Shown: positions 18,268 to 27,782 of the stretch, piece after piece | Numbering within the stretch: position 1 is the stretch's first letter | Layout of the letters: the number at the start of each line of letters is the position of its first letter | Source: Thermococcus peptonophilus | Lineage (GTDB): Archaea > Methanobacteriota_B > Thermococci > Thermococcales > Thermococcaceae | Direction: 5' to 3' | NCBI RefSeq assembly: GCF_001592435.1 | Contig: NZ_CP014750.1 | Location: 1,178,001-1,242,000, forward strand | DNA: 64,000 bases | The notes under the pieces: generated by a model | The model's database searches: none | Told to the model about the DNA's origin: nothing | Seen by the model: the letters and a program-made list of their open reading frames with translations, nothing else | Translations under genes and position numbers: made by a program

Positions 18268-19614
18268 ATGAGAATCCTAATGCTCGGTTTCGAGTATCTC
18301 CCAGTAAAGGTCGGTGGTCTTGCTGAGGCTCTAACGAGCATTGCGGAGGGCCTAGTTAAACTTGGAAACGAGGTCGTGGTCTTCACGCCTGACCACGGAA
18401 GGAAGCTCGGTGAGGAGTTTGCCTCTTTCAGGGTTCTCCTTGAGGGTCGGGAAGTTGAAGTAAAAGTCCGAAAGCGGGAGCAGAACGGCGTAATCGTTTA
18501 TTCCCTCGGTGGAAGCTACCTGGACACGGGTGTTTATCCTGACTGGGAAAAGCTGCTCAAAAAGGCCGTCCTCTTCGGAAAGGCCAGCGTAGGGCTTATG
18601 AACCTTCTCATCGGCGAGTTCAAGCCTGACGTAGTCCACGCCCACGACTGGCACACTGTCTTTTCCCTAGGCCTTCTGAAGAAGTACTTTGGGATGAGAA
18701 GCGTTTTCACTGTTCACAGGCTCAACAGGGCAAAGGTCCCCGCAAGCTACTTCCACGAGGCCAACCTCGGTGAGCTGGCGCCGTTCCCCGACCTCGACCC
18801 GGAGCACACCGCAGGATACGTAGCGGATGCAGTAACGACGGTCAGCAGGAGCTACCTGTGGGAGGAGTGGGACTTCTTCAGGAACTTCGACGGCAAAGTA
18901 ACCTACGTCTTCAACGGGATTGACTGTTCGTTCTGGAACGAGGAGTTTCTTGAGGGCAGGGATTTGCCGAGGGGGGAGAGAAGAAGGAGAATCCTCCAGC
19001 GCTTCGGACTGTCAGATGGAAAGGCTTTCATGTTCATCGGGAGATTTGACAGGGGCCAGAAGGGGGTTGACACTCTCCTCAGGGCTATCGAGCTGGTCTC
19101 GAATGACCCCTCTTTTAAATACCTACGTTTCCTGATAGTGGGCAAAGGCGACCCGGAGCTTGAAAGCTGGGCCAGAGAAACCGAACGGCGCTTCCCGAAG
19201 AACGTGGGAGTAATAACTGAGCTCCTGCCCAGAGAGACGGTTAGAGAGCTCTACGGTTCGGTGGACTTCGTGGTTGTACCTTCTTACTTCGAGCCCTTCG
19301 GTCTCGTCCAGCTCGAGGCGATGTGCCTGGGTGCAATTCCAATAGCCAGTGCAGTTGGGGGCATCAAAGACACCATCATCGATCTCGACGCTGATCCTGA
19401 AAGGGCGACCGGGCTTCTTGTCCCGCCGGGAGACGCCTTTTCCCTTGCGAGGATGATAATCCGGGCATCTGAACTCGATGAGGAAACCCTGAAAAGGCTC
19501 AGGGAAAACGGGGAGAGGAGGGCCAGGGAGGACTTCACGTGGGAGAAGGCCTGCAGAAGGTACCTACGGGTTTATCGAGACGCTGTTGATAAAGCTATAC
19601 CTTTTCTACGCTAG
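18268..19614 (+). CDS. glgA: Glycogen synthase, GT5 family
   Basis: The ATG at 18268 ([12 protein letters not shown]) is favoured because GGTGA lies five bases upstream; a GTG three codons earlier overlaps that site. The 448-residue protein has KVGGLAEA for the nucleotide-sugar phosphate loop, [30 protein letters not shown] and the C-terminal [12 protein letters not shown] with the catalytic Glu pair. This pattern matches the single-subunit archaeal GlgA that elongates glycogen from ADP- or UDP-glucose. It follows the regulator gene at the maltodextrin locus, linking starch uptake to glycogen storage. Its last four bases overlap the convergent rnp2 gene. Confidence 0.9.
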   Translation: MRILMLGFEYLPVKVGGLAEALTSIAEGLVKLGNEVVVFTPDHGRKLGEEFASFRVLLEGREVEVKVRKREQNGVIVYSLGGSYLDTGVYPDWEKLLKKAVLFGKASVGLMNLLIGEFKPDVVHAHDWHTVFSLGLLKKYFGMRSVFTVHRLNRAKVPASYFHEANLGELAPFPDLDPEHTAGYVADAVTTVSRSYLWEEWDFFRNFDGKVTYVFNGIDCSFWNEEFLEGRDLPRGERRRRILQRFGLSDGKAFMFIGRFDRGQKGVDTLLRAIELVSNDPSFKYLRFLIVGKGDPELESWARETERRFPKNVGVITELLPRETVRELYGSVDFVVVPSYFEPFGLVQLEAMCLGAIPIASAVGGIKDTIIDLDADPERATGLLVPPGDAFSLARMIIRASELDEETLKRLRENGERRAREDFTWEKACRRYLRVYRDAVDKAIPFLR

Positions 19615-19973
19615 CGCCAGCCGTACTCAGCTAAGAACTTTCTCTTCAACCTTTTTATCGTCCCCGAAACGCCGAGTGTTCGGAAGATGGCCTTTGAGCC
19701 GTTTATCTCGGTGAGCATTGCCAATGCAAAGCGGAGCTCTTCAATGTGCTTCCTGTCAACCCTAACTATCCCTGTCTGGGTCTTCTCATCGAATTTGATG
19801 AACCAAGGCTTTGCCCTTGCCGAGCCGAGAAACCCCAGAGCCGAGAGGCTGGCCTCCCAGATGGCTTTCTTGACCTCGTCCTTCTTGAAGGGCCTCTCTC
19901 CGATAACCTGAAAGGCAATGTACCTGTTTTTGTCCCTTAGCGTCGGCGGCAGGTACTTCGGCTTCTCCCTCAT
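19611..19973 (-). CDS. rnp2: RNase P protein component 2 (Pop5 type)
   Basis: The 120-residue basic protein has the Pop5/Rpp14 pattern: [52 protein letters not shown] and a final [14 protein letters not shown]. It is a subunit of archaeal RNase P, which removes tRNA 5' leaders together with the RNA and other protein subunits. GGTGTTGGG precedes the ATG. It is divergent from a radical SAM gene and convergent with glgA. Confidence 0.9.
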   Translation of the reverse strand: MREKPKYLPPTLRDKNRYIAFQVIGERPFKKDEVKKAIWEASLSALGFLGSARAKPWFIKFDEKTQTGIVRVDRKHIEELRFALAMLTEINGSKAIFRTLGVSGTIKRLKRKFLAEYGWR

Positions 19974-20046
19974 CCCAACACCTTCCCAGTTTTGGCCACC
20001 AACCTTTTTAAGCCCTCTCCCTACCTGAGCTGGCGAGGTGAGATAG

Positions 20047-21132
20047 TTGGTCTGGGAGACTCCTTACTTTTCATACGCCGTGAGAGAGCTTCCGAAGGGC
20101 TGTCAGCTCTGCGTTAGGGGTGAGAAGCTCGTTCTTTTCACTACCGGAAAGTGTCCGAGGGACTGCTTCTACTGCCCCCTCAGCCCCTGGAGGAGAGAAG
20201 ACGTCGTTTACGCCAACGAGAGACCCGTTAAGAGCGTTGATGATGTCATCAGGGAAGCTTTGATACAGGAAGCTAAGGGGGCTGGGGTTACTGGTGGAGA
20301 TCCGCTTGCGAGACTTGAGAGGACCGTTGAGTACATCAGAGTCCTGAAGGAAAACTTTGGGAAGGACTTCCACATCCACCTCTACACCACCGGAGCTCTC
20401 GCAACCGAAAAGGCCCTCTCAAAGCTTTACGATGCTGGGCTGGACGAGATACGCTTCCACCCGGATCTCTTCAATCCAAGCTCCAAGCTCTTCAAGGTTG
20501 AGATAGAGAACATAAAGAGGGCCTTCGACTTCGATTGGGACGTCGGTGGAGAGATCCCCTCTATTCCAGGACAGCTTGACAGAATGAAGTGGTACGCGGA
20601 GTTTTTAGATAAGCACGGTGCTAAGTTCCTCAACGTGAACGAGCTTGAGTTCAGCGAGATGACGCTTAAAACGCTCCTCGACATGGGCTTCCAGCCAGTC
20701 AGTGACGAGAGCTCTGCTATAAAGGGCTCCCTTGAGCTGGGTCTTGAGTTCCTGGAGTGGGGGGAGGATAACACCTCCCTGAGCTACCATCTCTGCACGG
20801 CGAAGCTGAAAGATGCAGTCCAGCTCAGGAACAGGCTGAGGAGGATGGCGAGGAACGTGGCTAAACCTTACATGGAGATAACGGAAGAGGGGACGCTGCG
20901 CTTTGGCATAGCCGAGTACGATGACCTTGACGAGCTCTACGAGTTCCTGATTGAAGAGGTGGAAGTCCCAAGGGAGTGGCTCTACGTCAACCGCGAGAAG
21001 GGCAGGATAGAGATGCCTGAGGAGGTTGCGGTCGAGCTTGCCGACGCGATAGAGGGGGACGTGAAGTTCTTCATCGTGGAGGAATACCCGACGTGGGACA
21101 GGCTTGAGGTGGAAAGGATTCCACTTCCTTAA
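20047..21132 (+). CDS. Radical SAM protein (COG2108-like)
   Basis: The 361-residue protein contains the radical SAM motif CPRDCFYC (C36, C40, C43) followed by TGGDP in place of GGEP, and HIHLYTTG. An additional CQLC pair (C19, C22) precedes the cluster motif and may bind a metal. The family is related to pyruvate formate-lyase activases but uncharacterised. Start is a TTG behind GAGGTGA, and a TATA box (CTTTTTAAG) lies at 20004-20012. Substrate unknown. Confidence 0.8.
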   Translation: MVWETPYFSYAVRELPKGCQLCVRGEKLVLFTTGKCPRDCFYCPLSPWRREDVVYANERPVKSVDDVIREALIQEAKGAGVTGGDPLARLERTVEYIRVLKENFGKDFHIHLYTTGALATEKALSKLYDAGLDEIRFHPDLFNPSSKLFKVEIENIKRAFDFDWDVGGEIPSIPGQLDRMKWYAEFLDKHGAKFLNVNELEFSEMTLKTLLDMGFQPVSDESSAIKGSLELGLEFLEWGEDNTSLSYHLCTAKLKDAVQLRNRLRRMARNVAKPYMEITEEGTLRFGIAEYDDLDELYEFLIEEVEVPREWLYVNREKGRIEMPEEVAVELADAIEGDVKFFIVEEYPTWDRLEVERIPLP

Positions 21133-21896
21133 GCTTTTTGCTTATTCACCATTTCTGGTCTTAATTCGCTGAACTCCCTCCTCAGTACCGCCATCTGGGA
21201 TGGCTCCAGTGCCCTTGGGTCTACAATCACAACGAGGGTTGCTCCTTTCACCAGGAGGTTGTCCTTCAGGGTTGTCAGAAACTTCATCACACTGTTGAAC
21301 CCGTTCTCCAGAACCAGGTATTCGAGCCCCTCCACTATGACAACAGTGTCCTTATCGGCGTTCTCAATAAGCTTATGAAGTATAGCCGGAAGGCGGAGGG
21401 GATCTATGGCGTTCTCGCTAGGCACTTTGCTGAGCCAGAGGTATGGAACACCTATTTCCTTGAAGGACTCTGGATTTCTTGTAAGTGCGATGGCTTTCTT
21501 ACCTCTTATAAGTTTGAGAACGTTCGAAACGTCGGTGTCGGTGACAATGTGTGTTCCTCTTGCCAAGGTTGGATCCCCATTAAAAACTCTTGAAGGGACA
21601 ATACGAACCCTAACCTTCCGCATGTAGTCAACCAGGTAGTACGTTCCAAGGATTAAAGCAAAGGAAATTATTATGTCGTCGAGGATTTTAGTAAACTCTG
21701 TCGGATATACATCGTTTACAACATCAGCAAGAAAACTGAGCCAGAGTACCAGGGTGACAACGGCACCCTTTCTCAAGAGGCTTGGAGGCAGCGTAATCTC
21801 AAAAATTCGATGATATTTGTACAGGATAAAGAGGGCTAACGTAACGACAGCGAACTTGAGTATCTCGATGTCGAGCTTCAGCATAAACTCCGCCAT
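21129..21896 (-). CDS. Membrane protein with DUF835 domain
   Basis: About 255 residues: three hydrophobic segments in the first 90 residues, then a soluble domain with THIVTDTD, AIALTRNPES, DTVVIVEGLEYLVLENGF and a closing VVIVDPRAL. This is the DUF835 pattern found widely in Thermococcales membrane proteins. The fold looks like a degenerate RecA-type domain (Walker B-like VIVEGLEYL) without a P-loop. It overlaps the radical SAM gene by four bases at the 3' end. Function unknown; a sensory or signalling role is speculative. Confidence 0.75.
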   Translation of the reverse strand: MAEFMLKLDIEILKFAVVTLALFILYKYHRIFEITLPPSLLRKGAVVTLVLWLSFLADVVNDVYPTEFTKILDDIIISFALILGTYYLVDYMRKVRVRIVPSRVFNGDPTLARGTHIVTDTDVSNVLKLIRGKKAIALTRNPESFKEIGVPYLWLSKVPSENAIDPLRLPAILHKLIENADKDTVVIVEGLEYLVLENGFNSVMKFLTTLKDNLLVKGATLVVIVDPRALEPSQMAVLRREFSELRPEMVNKQKA

Positions 21897-21957
21897 GATC
21901 TCACATTTTTAACTGGAACATGTCAACCTAAAAGACTTTCGCTTTGTTATTGTAGGC

Positions 21958-21973
21958 ATTCCAACGATGGAAT
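21958..21973. repeat. Short inverted repeat between DUF835 and ileS genes
   Basis: ATTCCA-ACGA-TGGAAT forms a perfect six-base-arm hairpin in the 172-base gap that holds the DUF835 promoter region and the ileS 3' flank. It could be an operator for the DUF835 gene or part of the ileS transcript end. Confidence 0.3.
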
Positions 21974-22068
21974 ATCGTACTGTGTGTTTGAATCATTTTG
22001 TGATATTGTCTCTAAGAAAAATGCTGCCTAAAATGTGTATAAATAAGAGAAGACAAAAAGAGAAGGCC

Positions 22069-25000
22069 TCAGCCTTCGACCTTCTCAATCCCTATCTTCG
22101 CCTGGACTTCTGGCCACTCGACGACGTAGCCCTTTGCCTCCTCGAAGCGAACTTCCACCGCTCTCGTCTCGCGCATTATGTAGTCGAGGTTCTCCTGGAG
22201 GAGCTCGCGGTTCTCGTCCGTGGTCTCTATGGTGACCTTAATGCGGTCGTTGACGTCGAGGTCGAGCCTCTTGCGCATCTCCTGTATCCTCCTGACGAAC
22301 TCCCTCGCCAGTCCCTCAGCCAGGAGCTCCCTCGTTAGGGTCTTGTCCACGAAGACCCTTCCGCCTTCAAACTCCTCAGCAACAAGGAAGTCTGGTAGCT
22401 TCTCCTCGACGTTCAGGTGTTCTCTCGTGAGGTGGAAGGTCTTGCCTTCTATCTCAACGTCCATCTCGCCCTTCTCGTAGAGCTCTTTGCCGTGCTCACT
22501 TATCCACTGGGAGACCAGCTTTGCATCGCCCTTGAACTCGGGTCCAACTTTCGCGAAGTTCGGCTTTATGATGAGCTCGCGCTCCACTTTTCCAACGGTA
22601 ACTTCCTTGGCATTGAGCTGATCCTTGAGTATTCTGTTGAGCCTCTCGACGGCCTTCACAACGGTCTCGTCTTCAGTCTCGATGATTATCCTCCTGACTG
22701 GATAGCGGAGCTTTATTCTGGCCTTCTGCCTGGCGCTTGAGCCCGCCTCGACTATCTTCCTGACGTACTCCATTTCCCTCTCAAGCTCCTCGTCTATTGC
22801 CTTCTCGTCCGCCTCCGGCCAGTCAAGCATGTGGACGCTCTCGACACCGACGAAGGGCCTTACAAGGTTCTGGTATATCTCCTCGGCTATGTATGGCGTG
22901 AACGGCGCCATCAAGCGGAGCAGGACGTCAAAGACCTTCCAGACGGTGTAGTAGGCCGCTAATTTGTCCGGGTCATCTCCTTCAACCCACATGCGCTTCC
23001 TGATGAGCCTTATGTACCACCTGCTCAGATCCTCGACGACGAAGTTGTAGATGGCCCTAGTAGCCTTAGTGAGCCTGAAGGTCTCTATTCCGTCGGTGAC
23101 TTCACCAATGAGGCTGTTTACCCTGCTGAGTATCCACCTGTCCTCCTCGCGGAAGGGAAGCCCTTCTGGCTTGAGCTTGGTCGGGTCGAAGTTATCGAGG
23201 CCCATGTAGGTGGCGCTCAATACGTAGACGTTCCAGAGTATGTTGAGCATCCTCTTGACCTGTGCCAGACCCTTCCAGCTGAAGCGCAGGTTCTCCCAGG
23301 GGTTCGTCGCCCAGAGCATGTAGAACCTGAACGGGTCTCTACCCTCCTTCTGGACGACCTCCTCGGGCCTTATGATGTTGCCGAGGCTCTTGCTCATCTT
23401 GTCACCCTTCTCATCGAGGACGTATCCGTGCATCGCGACGGCCCTGTACGGAACGGTGTCGAAGGCGATGACGCTCGCGGCCTGCTGGGAGTAGAACCAC
23501 TTTGTAACCTGGTCTTCGCCCTCAACTATGAAGTCAGCCGGCCAGAGCTTCTCAAACAGCTCCTTGTTCCTTGGGTAGTCGAGGGAAGCCCAGCTCGCTA
23601 TTCCGCTGTCGAACCAGACATCCACTACGTCCTTAACCCTTCTCATTTCCTTGCCGTTGACCTTTATGATAAAGGCATCGACGTAGGGCCTGTGGAGGTC
23701 TTCTGGGCCGAGCTTCTCCTCTATTACCTTCAGCTTCTCCTCGTAGTCCTCCGGTAGGTCAACCCTCTCGCCGTTTATCTCGAGGGCAACGCTCTTCTCG
23801 ACAAGCTCTTTGAACGATCCAATGACGTAGTATTCCCCGTCCTCGCTCTCCCATATCGGGAGCGGGATTCCCCAGTATCTCTGCCTGCTTATGACCCAGT
23901 CACCGCTATTCATGACGCCGTTGTCGTATCTCACCTTCACCCAGTCGGGGTACCACGTTACCTTCTCGTCGTTCTCTTTGATTATCTGATCCTTGACCTT
24001 GCTGACCTTGAGGAACCACTGATCGGTGGCGCGGAATATGAGCGGGGTCTTACAGCGCCAGCAGTGCGGATACTTGTGCTCTATCTCTCCAGCTTTGACG
24101 AGGTAGCCCTTCTCCCTGAGGTACTCGATTATCTCCGGGTCGGCGTCCTTAACATAGACGCCCTTCCACTTACCTTCTGTGTACCTTCCGGCGTCGTCAA
24201 CCGGGCTGTAAACCGGCAGACCATAGCGCTGGCCGACCTCGAAGTCCTCCTCACCGTGGCCGGGAGCCGTGTGAACCAGTCCGGTACCTTCCTCAAGCGT
24301 AACGTGCTCGCCGAGGATTACGCGGTGCGCCCATTCGTACTTCTCGCGGAACTCCTTCTGAGCGGGGTACTCCTCAAGGAGGACGTGGGTATAGCGTATT
24401 CCCTCAAGCTCCTCGCCTTTGAACGTCTCAACGATCTCACCCTTAACTCCTACCTCGCTGAGAACCCTCTCCACGAGGACCTTTGCCATTATCCAGTACT
24501 CCTCGCCGTTCTCGGTCTCGACCCTAACCTTAGCGTACTCGTACTCCGGGTGGGCGGTAACGGCGAGGTTTGCTGGCAGTGTCCACGGTGTGGTAGTCCA
24601 GATTATTAGGTACTCTTTCTCCTTCCCCTCAACCGGGAACTTGACGTAGATGCTCGGGTCCTTCCTCATCTTGTACTCGCCGCGGACCTCGTGCTCAGCA
24701 AGAGCCGTCTGACACCTCGGACACCAGTGGAGGACGCGCTTGTCCTTCTCGAGGAGGCCCTTCTCCCACGCTTTCTTGAGCGTGAACCAGCCGGATTCGA
24801 TGTACTCGTTCTTTATCGTCATGTATGGGTTGTCCCAGTCCATCCAGATGCCGAGCTGTTTGAACTGCTCGGTCATGATCTTGAGGTTGTTGAGGGCGAA
24901 CTCCTTGCACTTCTTTATGAAGTTGTCAACACCTATCTTGGTTTCTATCTCGCGCTTGTTCTTCAGCTTCAGCGCCTGCTCGACCTTGACCTCTATGGGA

Positions 25001-25272
25001 AGGCCGTGCATGTCGAAGCCAGGCTGTCTCCTGACGTTGTAGCCCTGCATTGTCCTGAAGCGGATTATCATATCCTTGATTATCTTATTCCACGCTGTTC
25101 CGAGGTGTATGGCACCGCTGACATAAGGAGGCCCGTCGAGGAAGTAGTACTTCGGGCCGTTCTCCCTGAGCTTTTTCACCTTCTCGTAGGTGTTGTTCTC
25201 TTCCCAAAAGCGCTCTATCTTCTCCTCGAGCTGACCTGGGCTGTACTCCCTAAACTCTGGCTCCCTGATCAT
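22069..25272 (-). CDS. ileS: Isoleucyl-tRNA synthetase
   Basis: The 1067-residue class Ia synthetase has the HIGH-type HLGT (56-59) after PPYVSGAI, the editing domain in the region 190-400 (TTPWTLPANLAVTAHPEY, HTAPGHGEEDF), KMSKS at 625-629 and an anticodon-binding C-terminal domain. Length and motif order fit archaeal IleRS. It charges tRNA-Ile and hydrolyses mischarged Val-tRNA. The start is preceded by GGAGGGG. It is transcribed alone, divergently from the frameshifted triphosphatase gene; the 212 bases between them hold TATA-like AT stretches and no other gene. Confidence 0.97.
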   Translation of the reverse strand: MIREPEFREYSPGQLEEKIERFWEENNTYEKVKKLRENGPKYYFLDGPPYVSGAIHLGTAWNKIIKDMIIRFRTMQGYNVRRQPGFDMHGLPIEVKVEQALKLKNKREIETKIGVDNFIKKCKEFALNNLKIMTEQFKQLGIWMDWDNPYMTIKNEYIESGWFTLKKAWEKGLLEKDKRVLHWCPRCQTALAEHEVRGEYKMRKDPSIYVKFPVEGKEKEYLIIWTTTPWTLPANLAVTAHPEYEYAKVRVETENGEEYWIMAKVLVERVLSEVGVKGEIVETFKGEELEGIRYTHVLLEEYPAQKEFREKYEWAHRVILGEHVTLEEGTGLVHTAPGHGEEDFEVGQRYGLPVYSPVDDAGRYTEGKWKGVYVKDADPEIIEYLREKGYLVKAGEIEHKYPHCWRCKTPLIFRATDQWFLKVSKVKDQIIKENDEKVTWYPDWVKVRYDNGVMNSGDWVISRQRYWGIPLPIWESEDGEYYVIGSFKELVEKSVALEINGERVDLPEDYEEKLKVIEEKLGPEDLHRPYVDAFIIKVNGKEMRRVKDVVDVWFDSGIASWASLDYPRNKELFEKLWPADFIVEGEDQVTKWFYSQQAASVIAFDTVPYRAVAMHGYVLDEKGDKMSKSLGNIIRPEEVVQKEGRDPFRFYMLWATNPWENLRFSWKGLAQVKRMLNILWNVYVLSATYMGLDNFDPTKLKPEGLPFREEDRWILSRVNSLIGEVTDGIETFRLTKATRAIYNFVVEDLSRWYIRLIRKRMWVEGDDPDKLAAYYTVWKVFDVLLRLMAPFTPYIAEEIYQNLVRPFVGVESVHMLDWPEADEKAIDEELEREMEYVRKIVEAGSSARQKARIKLRYPVRRIIIETEDETVVKAVERLNRILKDQLNAKEVTVGKVERELIIKPNFAKVGPEFKGDAKLVSQWISEHGKELYEKGEMDVEIEGKTFHLTREHLNVEEKLPDFLVAEEFEGGRVFVDKTLTRELLAEGLAREFVRRIQEMRKRLDLDVNDRIKVTIETTDENRELLQENLDYIMRETRAVEVRFEEAKGYVVEWPEVQAKIGIEKVEG

Positions 25273-25484
25273 GGAAAACCCCTCCAGAAATGATAGTCAA
25301 TGCTAACCCAGAAGAGGGCTTCAGGCCTCGAAACGGGCGAAGCGGAGGATAAAACACTCCCCCCTCATGGGTATCGGGCAAAGTTGGGAAGTCTGCTTAT
25401 AAGGTTTTTGGATGGTTCTCCAGCGATCGACGGTGATTGGACAATCCCTTTAAGCCCTCTTTCTTTCCTGAAGTTGGTGGTAGA

Positions 25485-25968
25485 ATGAAAGTTGCCGTAG
25501 GCTCAACCAAACCCTGCCAAAGTTGAGGCCGTCAGGGAGGTCTTTCGAGAGATATACGGTGAAGTTGAGGTAATCCCCCTTGAAGTTGACAGTGGAGTTC
25601 CAGACCAGCCGGTTGGACTTGAGGAGACGGTTAAGGGGGCTATCAACAGGGCTATGCGGGCCATTGAGAAAGCTGGTGCGGACTTTGGCGTTGGAATAGA
25701 GGCCGGCCTCTACCCAATTGACAGGGAAGGCAGGATAACCCTCGGCCACGGGCCGGGCTTTGAGTACCCTCTAGGAGTAATCAGGCGGGTGTTTGGGGAA
25801 GGTGTTGAGGTTGGAATAGCGATGGGAGAACTCGTAAACGACCCCGAACTGAAGAGGAAGATCGGTGCGATAGGAGTCTTAACCCACGAAAGGCTCGTGA
25901 GAAAAGAGCTGAACAAGCTGGCCATGCTGATGGCCTTGGTCCCGAGGCTGAACCCCGAGTGGTATTGA
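25485..25968 (+). pseudogene. Inosine/xanthosine triphosphatase (YjjX family), frameshifted near codon 9
   Basis: GGTGGTAGA precedes the ATG at 25485. The frame begins MKVAVGST, then hits a TGA at 25524-25526. Removing one A from the AAA at 25509-25511 restores [15 protein letters not shown], the substrate-binding start of the YjjX/ITPase family, and keeps the frame open to 25968 (160 residues), including [12 protein letters not shown] and the GHGPGFEYP active-site region. The family hydrolyses non-canonical ITP and XTP. The rest is intact and well conserved, so a sequencing error or a very recent mutation is more likely than old decay. A start further downstream would delete the nucleotide-binding loop. 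Confidence 0.8.
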
Positions 25969-25979
25969 CCTGTGAGAAT

Positions 25980-26037
25980 GTGCCCTCCCCGACCGCCCCC
26001 CGGTCACCGCTCCCGGGAGTGTGAGGGGGGAGGGCAC
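25980..26037. other. GC-rich three-way-junction structure between convergent genes
   Basis: A perfect 11-base stem (GTGCCCTCCCC, 25980-25990, with GGGGAGGGCAC, 26027-26037) encloses two hairpins: GACCG-CCCCC-CGGTC (25991-26005) and CGCTC-CCGG-GAGTG (26008-26021, one G-T pair). It lies between two convergent genes and is nearly symmetrical, so the strand cannot be told. It may be a non-coding RNA, a transcript-end structure or a dispersed repeat. No tRNA or known RNA features are present. Confidence 0.45.
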
Positions 26038-26059
26038 TGGGAGTTTGGCGTTAGGGAAT

Positions 26060-26437
26060 TTAAGCGTTCTCCTCTACCTTCCTCTCCTCCTCGGGTTCGC
26101 CCTTCCTCCTGCTCTCGTTCTTGATGACCTGTATGACGTAGTCGATGAACTTCCTGACCTCCTCGAGGTCCTCCTCCGGGATGTCTGCTATCTTCTTGTT
26201 CTTTGTCTTGTATGTCAGAAGCTTGAGAAGTGCGAGCCTCCCAAGGGCCGTCTTCGTGCTTATCTCTCCCTCCTTCCAGTCCCTCCAGATGGCGTTGGCT
26301 ATGCCGTAGAACTCAGGAATGCTGTCGAGGCCCGGGTCTCCAACGTCGATGACTTCCTTGCCGAGGTACTTATAGCGCTTCTCCTTCTCCTCCTTCGTGA
26401 ACTCCTTAATCTTCCCCCTAACGTACTCGTGGACCAT
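26060..26437 (-). CDS. Hypothetical protein, charged and helical
   Basis: A GGAGGTGAGG site precedes the ATG. The 125-residue product is rich in Lys and Glu, begins MVHEYVRGKIKEFTKEEK, has a central IPEFYGIANAIWRDWKEG segment and ends in a Glu-rich tail. It has no signal peptide or membrane segment. The balanced charge and good start suggest a real cytoplasmic protein of Thermococcales. No family recognised. Confidence 0.65.
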   Translation of the reverse strand: MVHEYVRGKIKEFTKEEKEKRYKYLGKEVIDVGDPGLDSIPEFYGIANAIWRDWKEGEISTKTALGRLALLKLLTYKTKNKKIADIPEEDLEEVRKFIDYVIQVIKNESRRKGEPEEERKVEENA

Positions 26438-26486
26438 ACGGCCTCACCTCCAGAGAAGGTTGGATTCAAAATTTATTAACCTTTCG

Positions 26487-27314
26487 TTAATTTTTCCTGA
26501 CCTCGTTCAGAATTCCGCTCATGATTAGCGTTGCACCCAGGTAGCCCCTAAGGGAGAGCGTCTCACCCAAAGTTATGTAAGCTGCAAGCGAGCCGAACAC
26601 TGGCTCGGAGGAGTAGATCAGAGCCGCCCTCTGGGCCGTCGTGTACCTCTGGTACTTGAGCTGGACTGTGAAGGCTATCACCGTGGCGAAGACCGCCGTG
26701 TATATGACGCCCATCCACGGGAGGATTTCCTGTGGAAAAACAGGCTCTTCAAATGCCAGTGCGAAGACTGCCGAAAAGACGAAGTTCCAGAACAGCTGCC
26801 AGAAGGTCAGGCTCAAATAATCTTTCTCACCGAACTTGTGGACAAGGACTATCTGGAAGGCAAAACTCACCGCGCAGAGCAGTGTGAGGAAATCACCGTA
26901 GTTTATTGACGTCCCCGCACCGGATATCAGGTAGAGGCCGATAACCGCCAGAATGAGCGAGGTCAGATCCATCTTGGTTATCCTCTCACCGAGCATGAAG
27001 TATGCAATAAAGGGTGTAAAGACAACGTAGAGAGAGGTTATGAAGGCTGAGTTCGAGGCCGTCGTGTATTTGAGGCCGACTATCTGGAAGCCGTGTCCAA
27101 AGAAGAGGGTCAGGCCAAGGATGAAGCCTTCCTTAAACGTCTCGCGCTTTAGGGCCTTTCTCTCAAAGATAAGGAGCATGAGGAGTGAAGCCAGACCGAA
27201 GCGGTAGGCAAGAAAGAGTATCGGCGGAAAATAGTCGAGGCTAACCTTCATGGCCGGAAAAGTGAAGCCCCAGAAGACCGTGACACCCAGGAGTGCAAGT
27301 TCGGCTTTTTTCAT
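26487..27314 (-). CDS. DMT-superfamily transporter with EamA domains
   Basis: The 275-residue protein has about ten hydrophobic segments in two halves, each starting with the EamA pattern (GFTFPAMKVSLDYFPP; AFQIVLVHKFGEKDYLSLTFWQ) and ending with VYTVVFTPFIAYFMLGER or SSEPVFGSLAAYITLGE-like motifs. Such proteins export metabolites or amino acids; the substrate cannot be inferred. No ribosome-binding site is present; a TATA box (cttaaaaatc on the plus strand, 27336-27345) lies 27 bases before the ATG, consistent with a leaderless transcript. Confidence 0.85.
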   Translation of the reverse strand: MKKAELALLGVTVFWGFTFPAMKVSLDYFPPILFLAYRFGLASLLMLLIFERKALKRETFKEGFILGLTLFFGHGFQIVGLKYTTASNSAFITSLYVVFTPFIAYFMLGERITKMDLTSLILAVIGLYLISGAGTSINYGDFLTLLCAVSFAFQIVLVHKFGEKDYLSLTFWQLFWNFVFSAVFALAFEEPVFPQEILPWMGVIYTAVFATVIAFTVQLKYQRYTTAQRAALIYSSEPVFGSLAAYITLGETLSLRGYLGATLIMSGILNEVRKN

Positions 27315-27344
27315 CGGAAGTCGTCTGATATGGAGCTTAAAAAT

Positions 27345-27653
27345 CTACTCCCCGGGCCCGTTGATGCAGCTCATATTCATAGCCAGGAGCATCTCGACGA
27401 AGCCGCTTTCAAGGTTCTCCTTTATCTTCGGGAGCAGCCTGCGGAAGTCCTCTATTGTGAGAGGACTCTTGTCCTTGAGCCACTTTACCTCCCCGTCGTT
27501 TTTATCGAGGACAACAACTTCTCCCTCAGTGATTAGAGGGAGGTAGTTCATCTTGACACCGTACATCTCTTCGGCGAAGGCGAGCTTTGCCCTCAACAGT
27601 TCAAGGTAGTTAGCGAGTTCTTCTCCGAGAAGCTCCCTTATCTCCCTTCTCAT
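27345..27653 (-). CDS. Hypothetical protein
   Basis: A 102-residue soluble protein with GGTGGAAGA before the ATG. It has an N-terminal helix (REIRELLGEELANYLELLRAK), a beta pair around LPLITEGEVVVLDKNDGEV and a C-terminal helix, ending MNMSCINGPGE. It is followed by the EamA gene, whose TATA box overlaps its stop codon. I do not recognise the family. Confidence 0.6.
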   Translation of the reverse strand: MRREIRELLGEELANYLELLRAKLAFAEEMYGVKMNYLPLITEGEVVVLDKNDGEVKWLKDKSPLTIEDFRRLLPKIKENLESGFVEMLLAMNMSCINGPGE

Positions 27654-27782
27654 TCTTCCACCGAAAGAGATTGGATGTACACCTTTATTAGGTTATCGGG
27701 CAATTTTGGGTAACAGTGTCTTGTTCAGATAGTCGAAAGCTCCATAAAGGGCCGTTGAATACTCCCCTGTAAGGTGGTGCCC

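Noticed and set aside
25500-25530. Programmed ribosomal frameshift in the triphosphatase gene
   Set aside because: There is no downstream stimulatory structure and no tradition of frameshifting in this family; a sequencing error or mutation is simpler.
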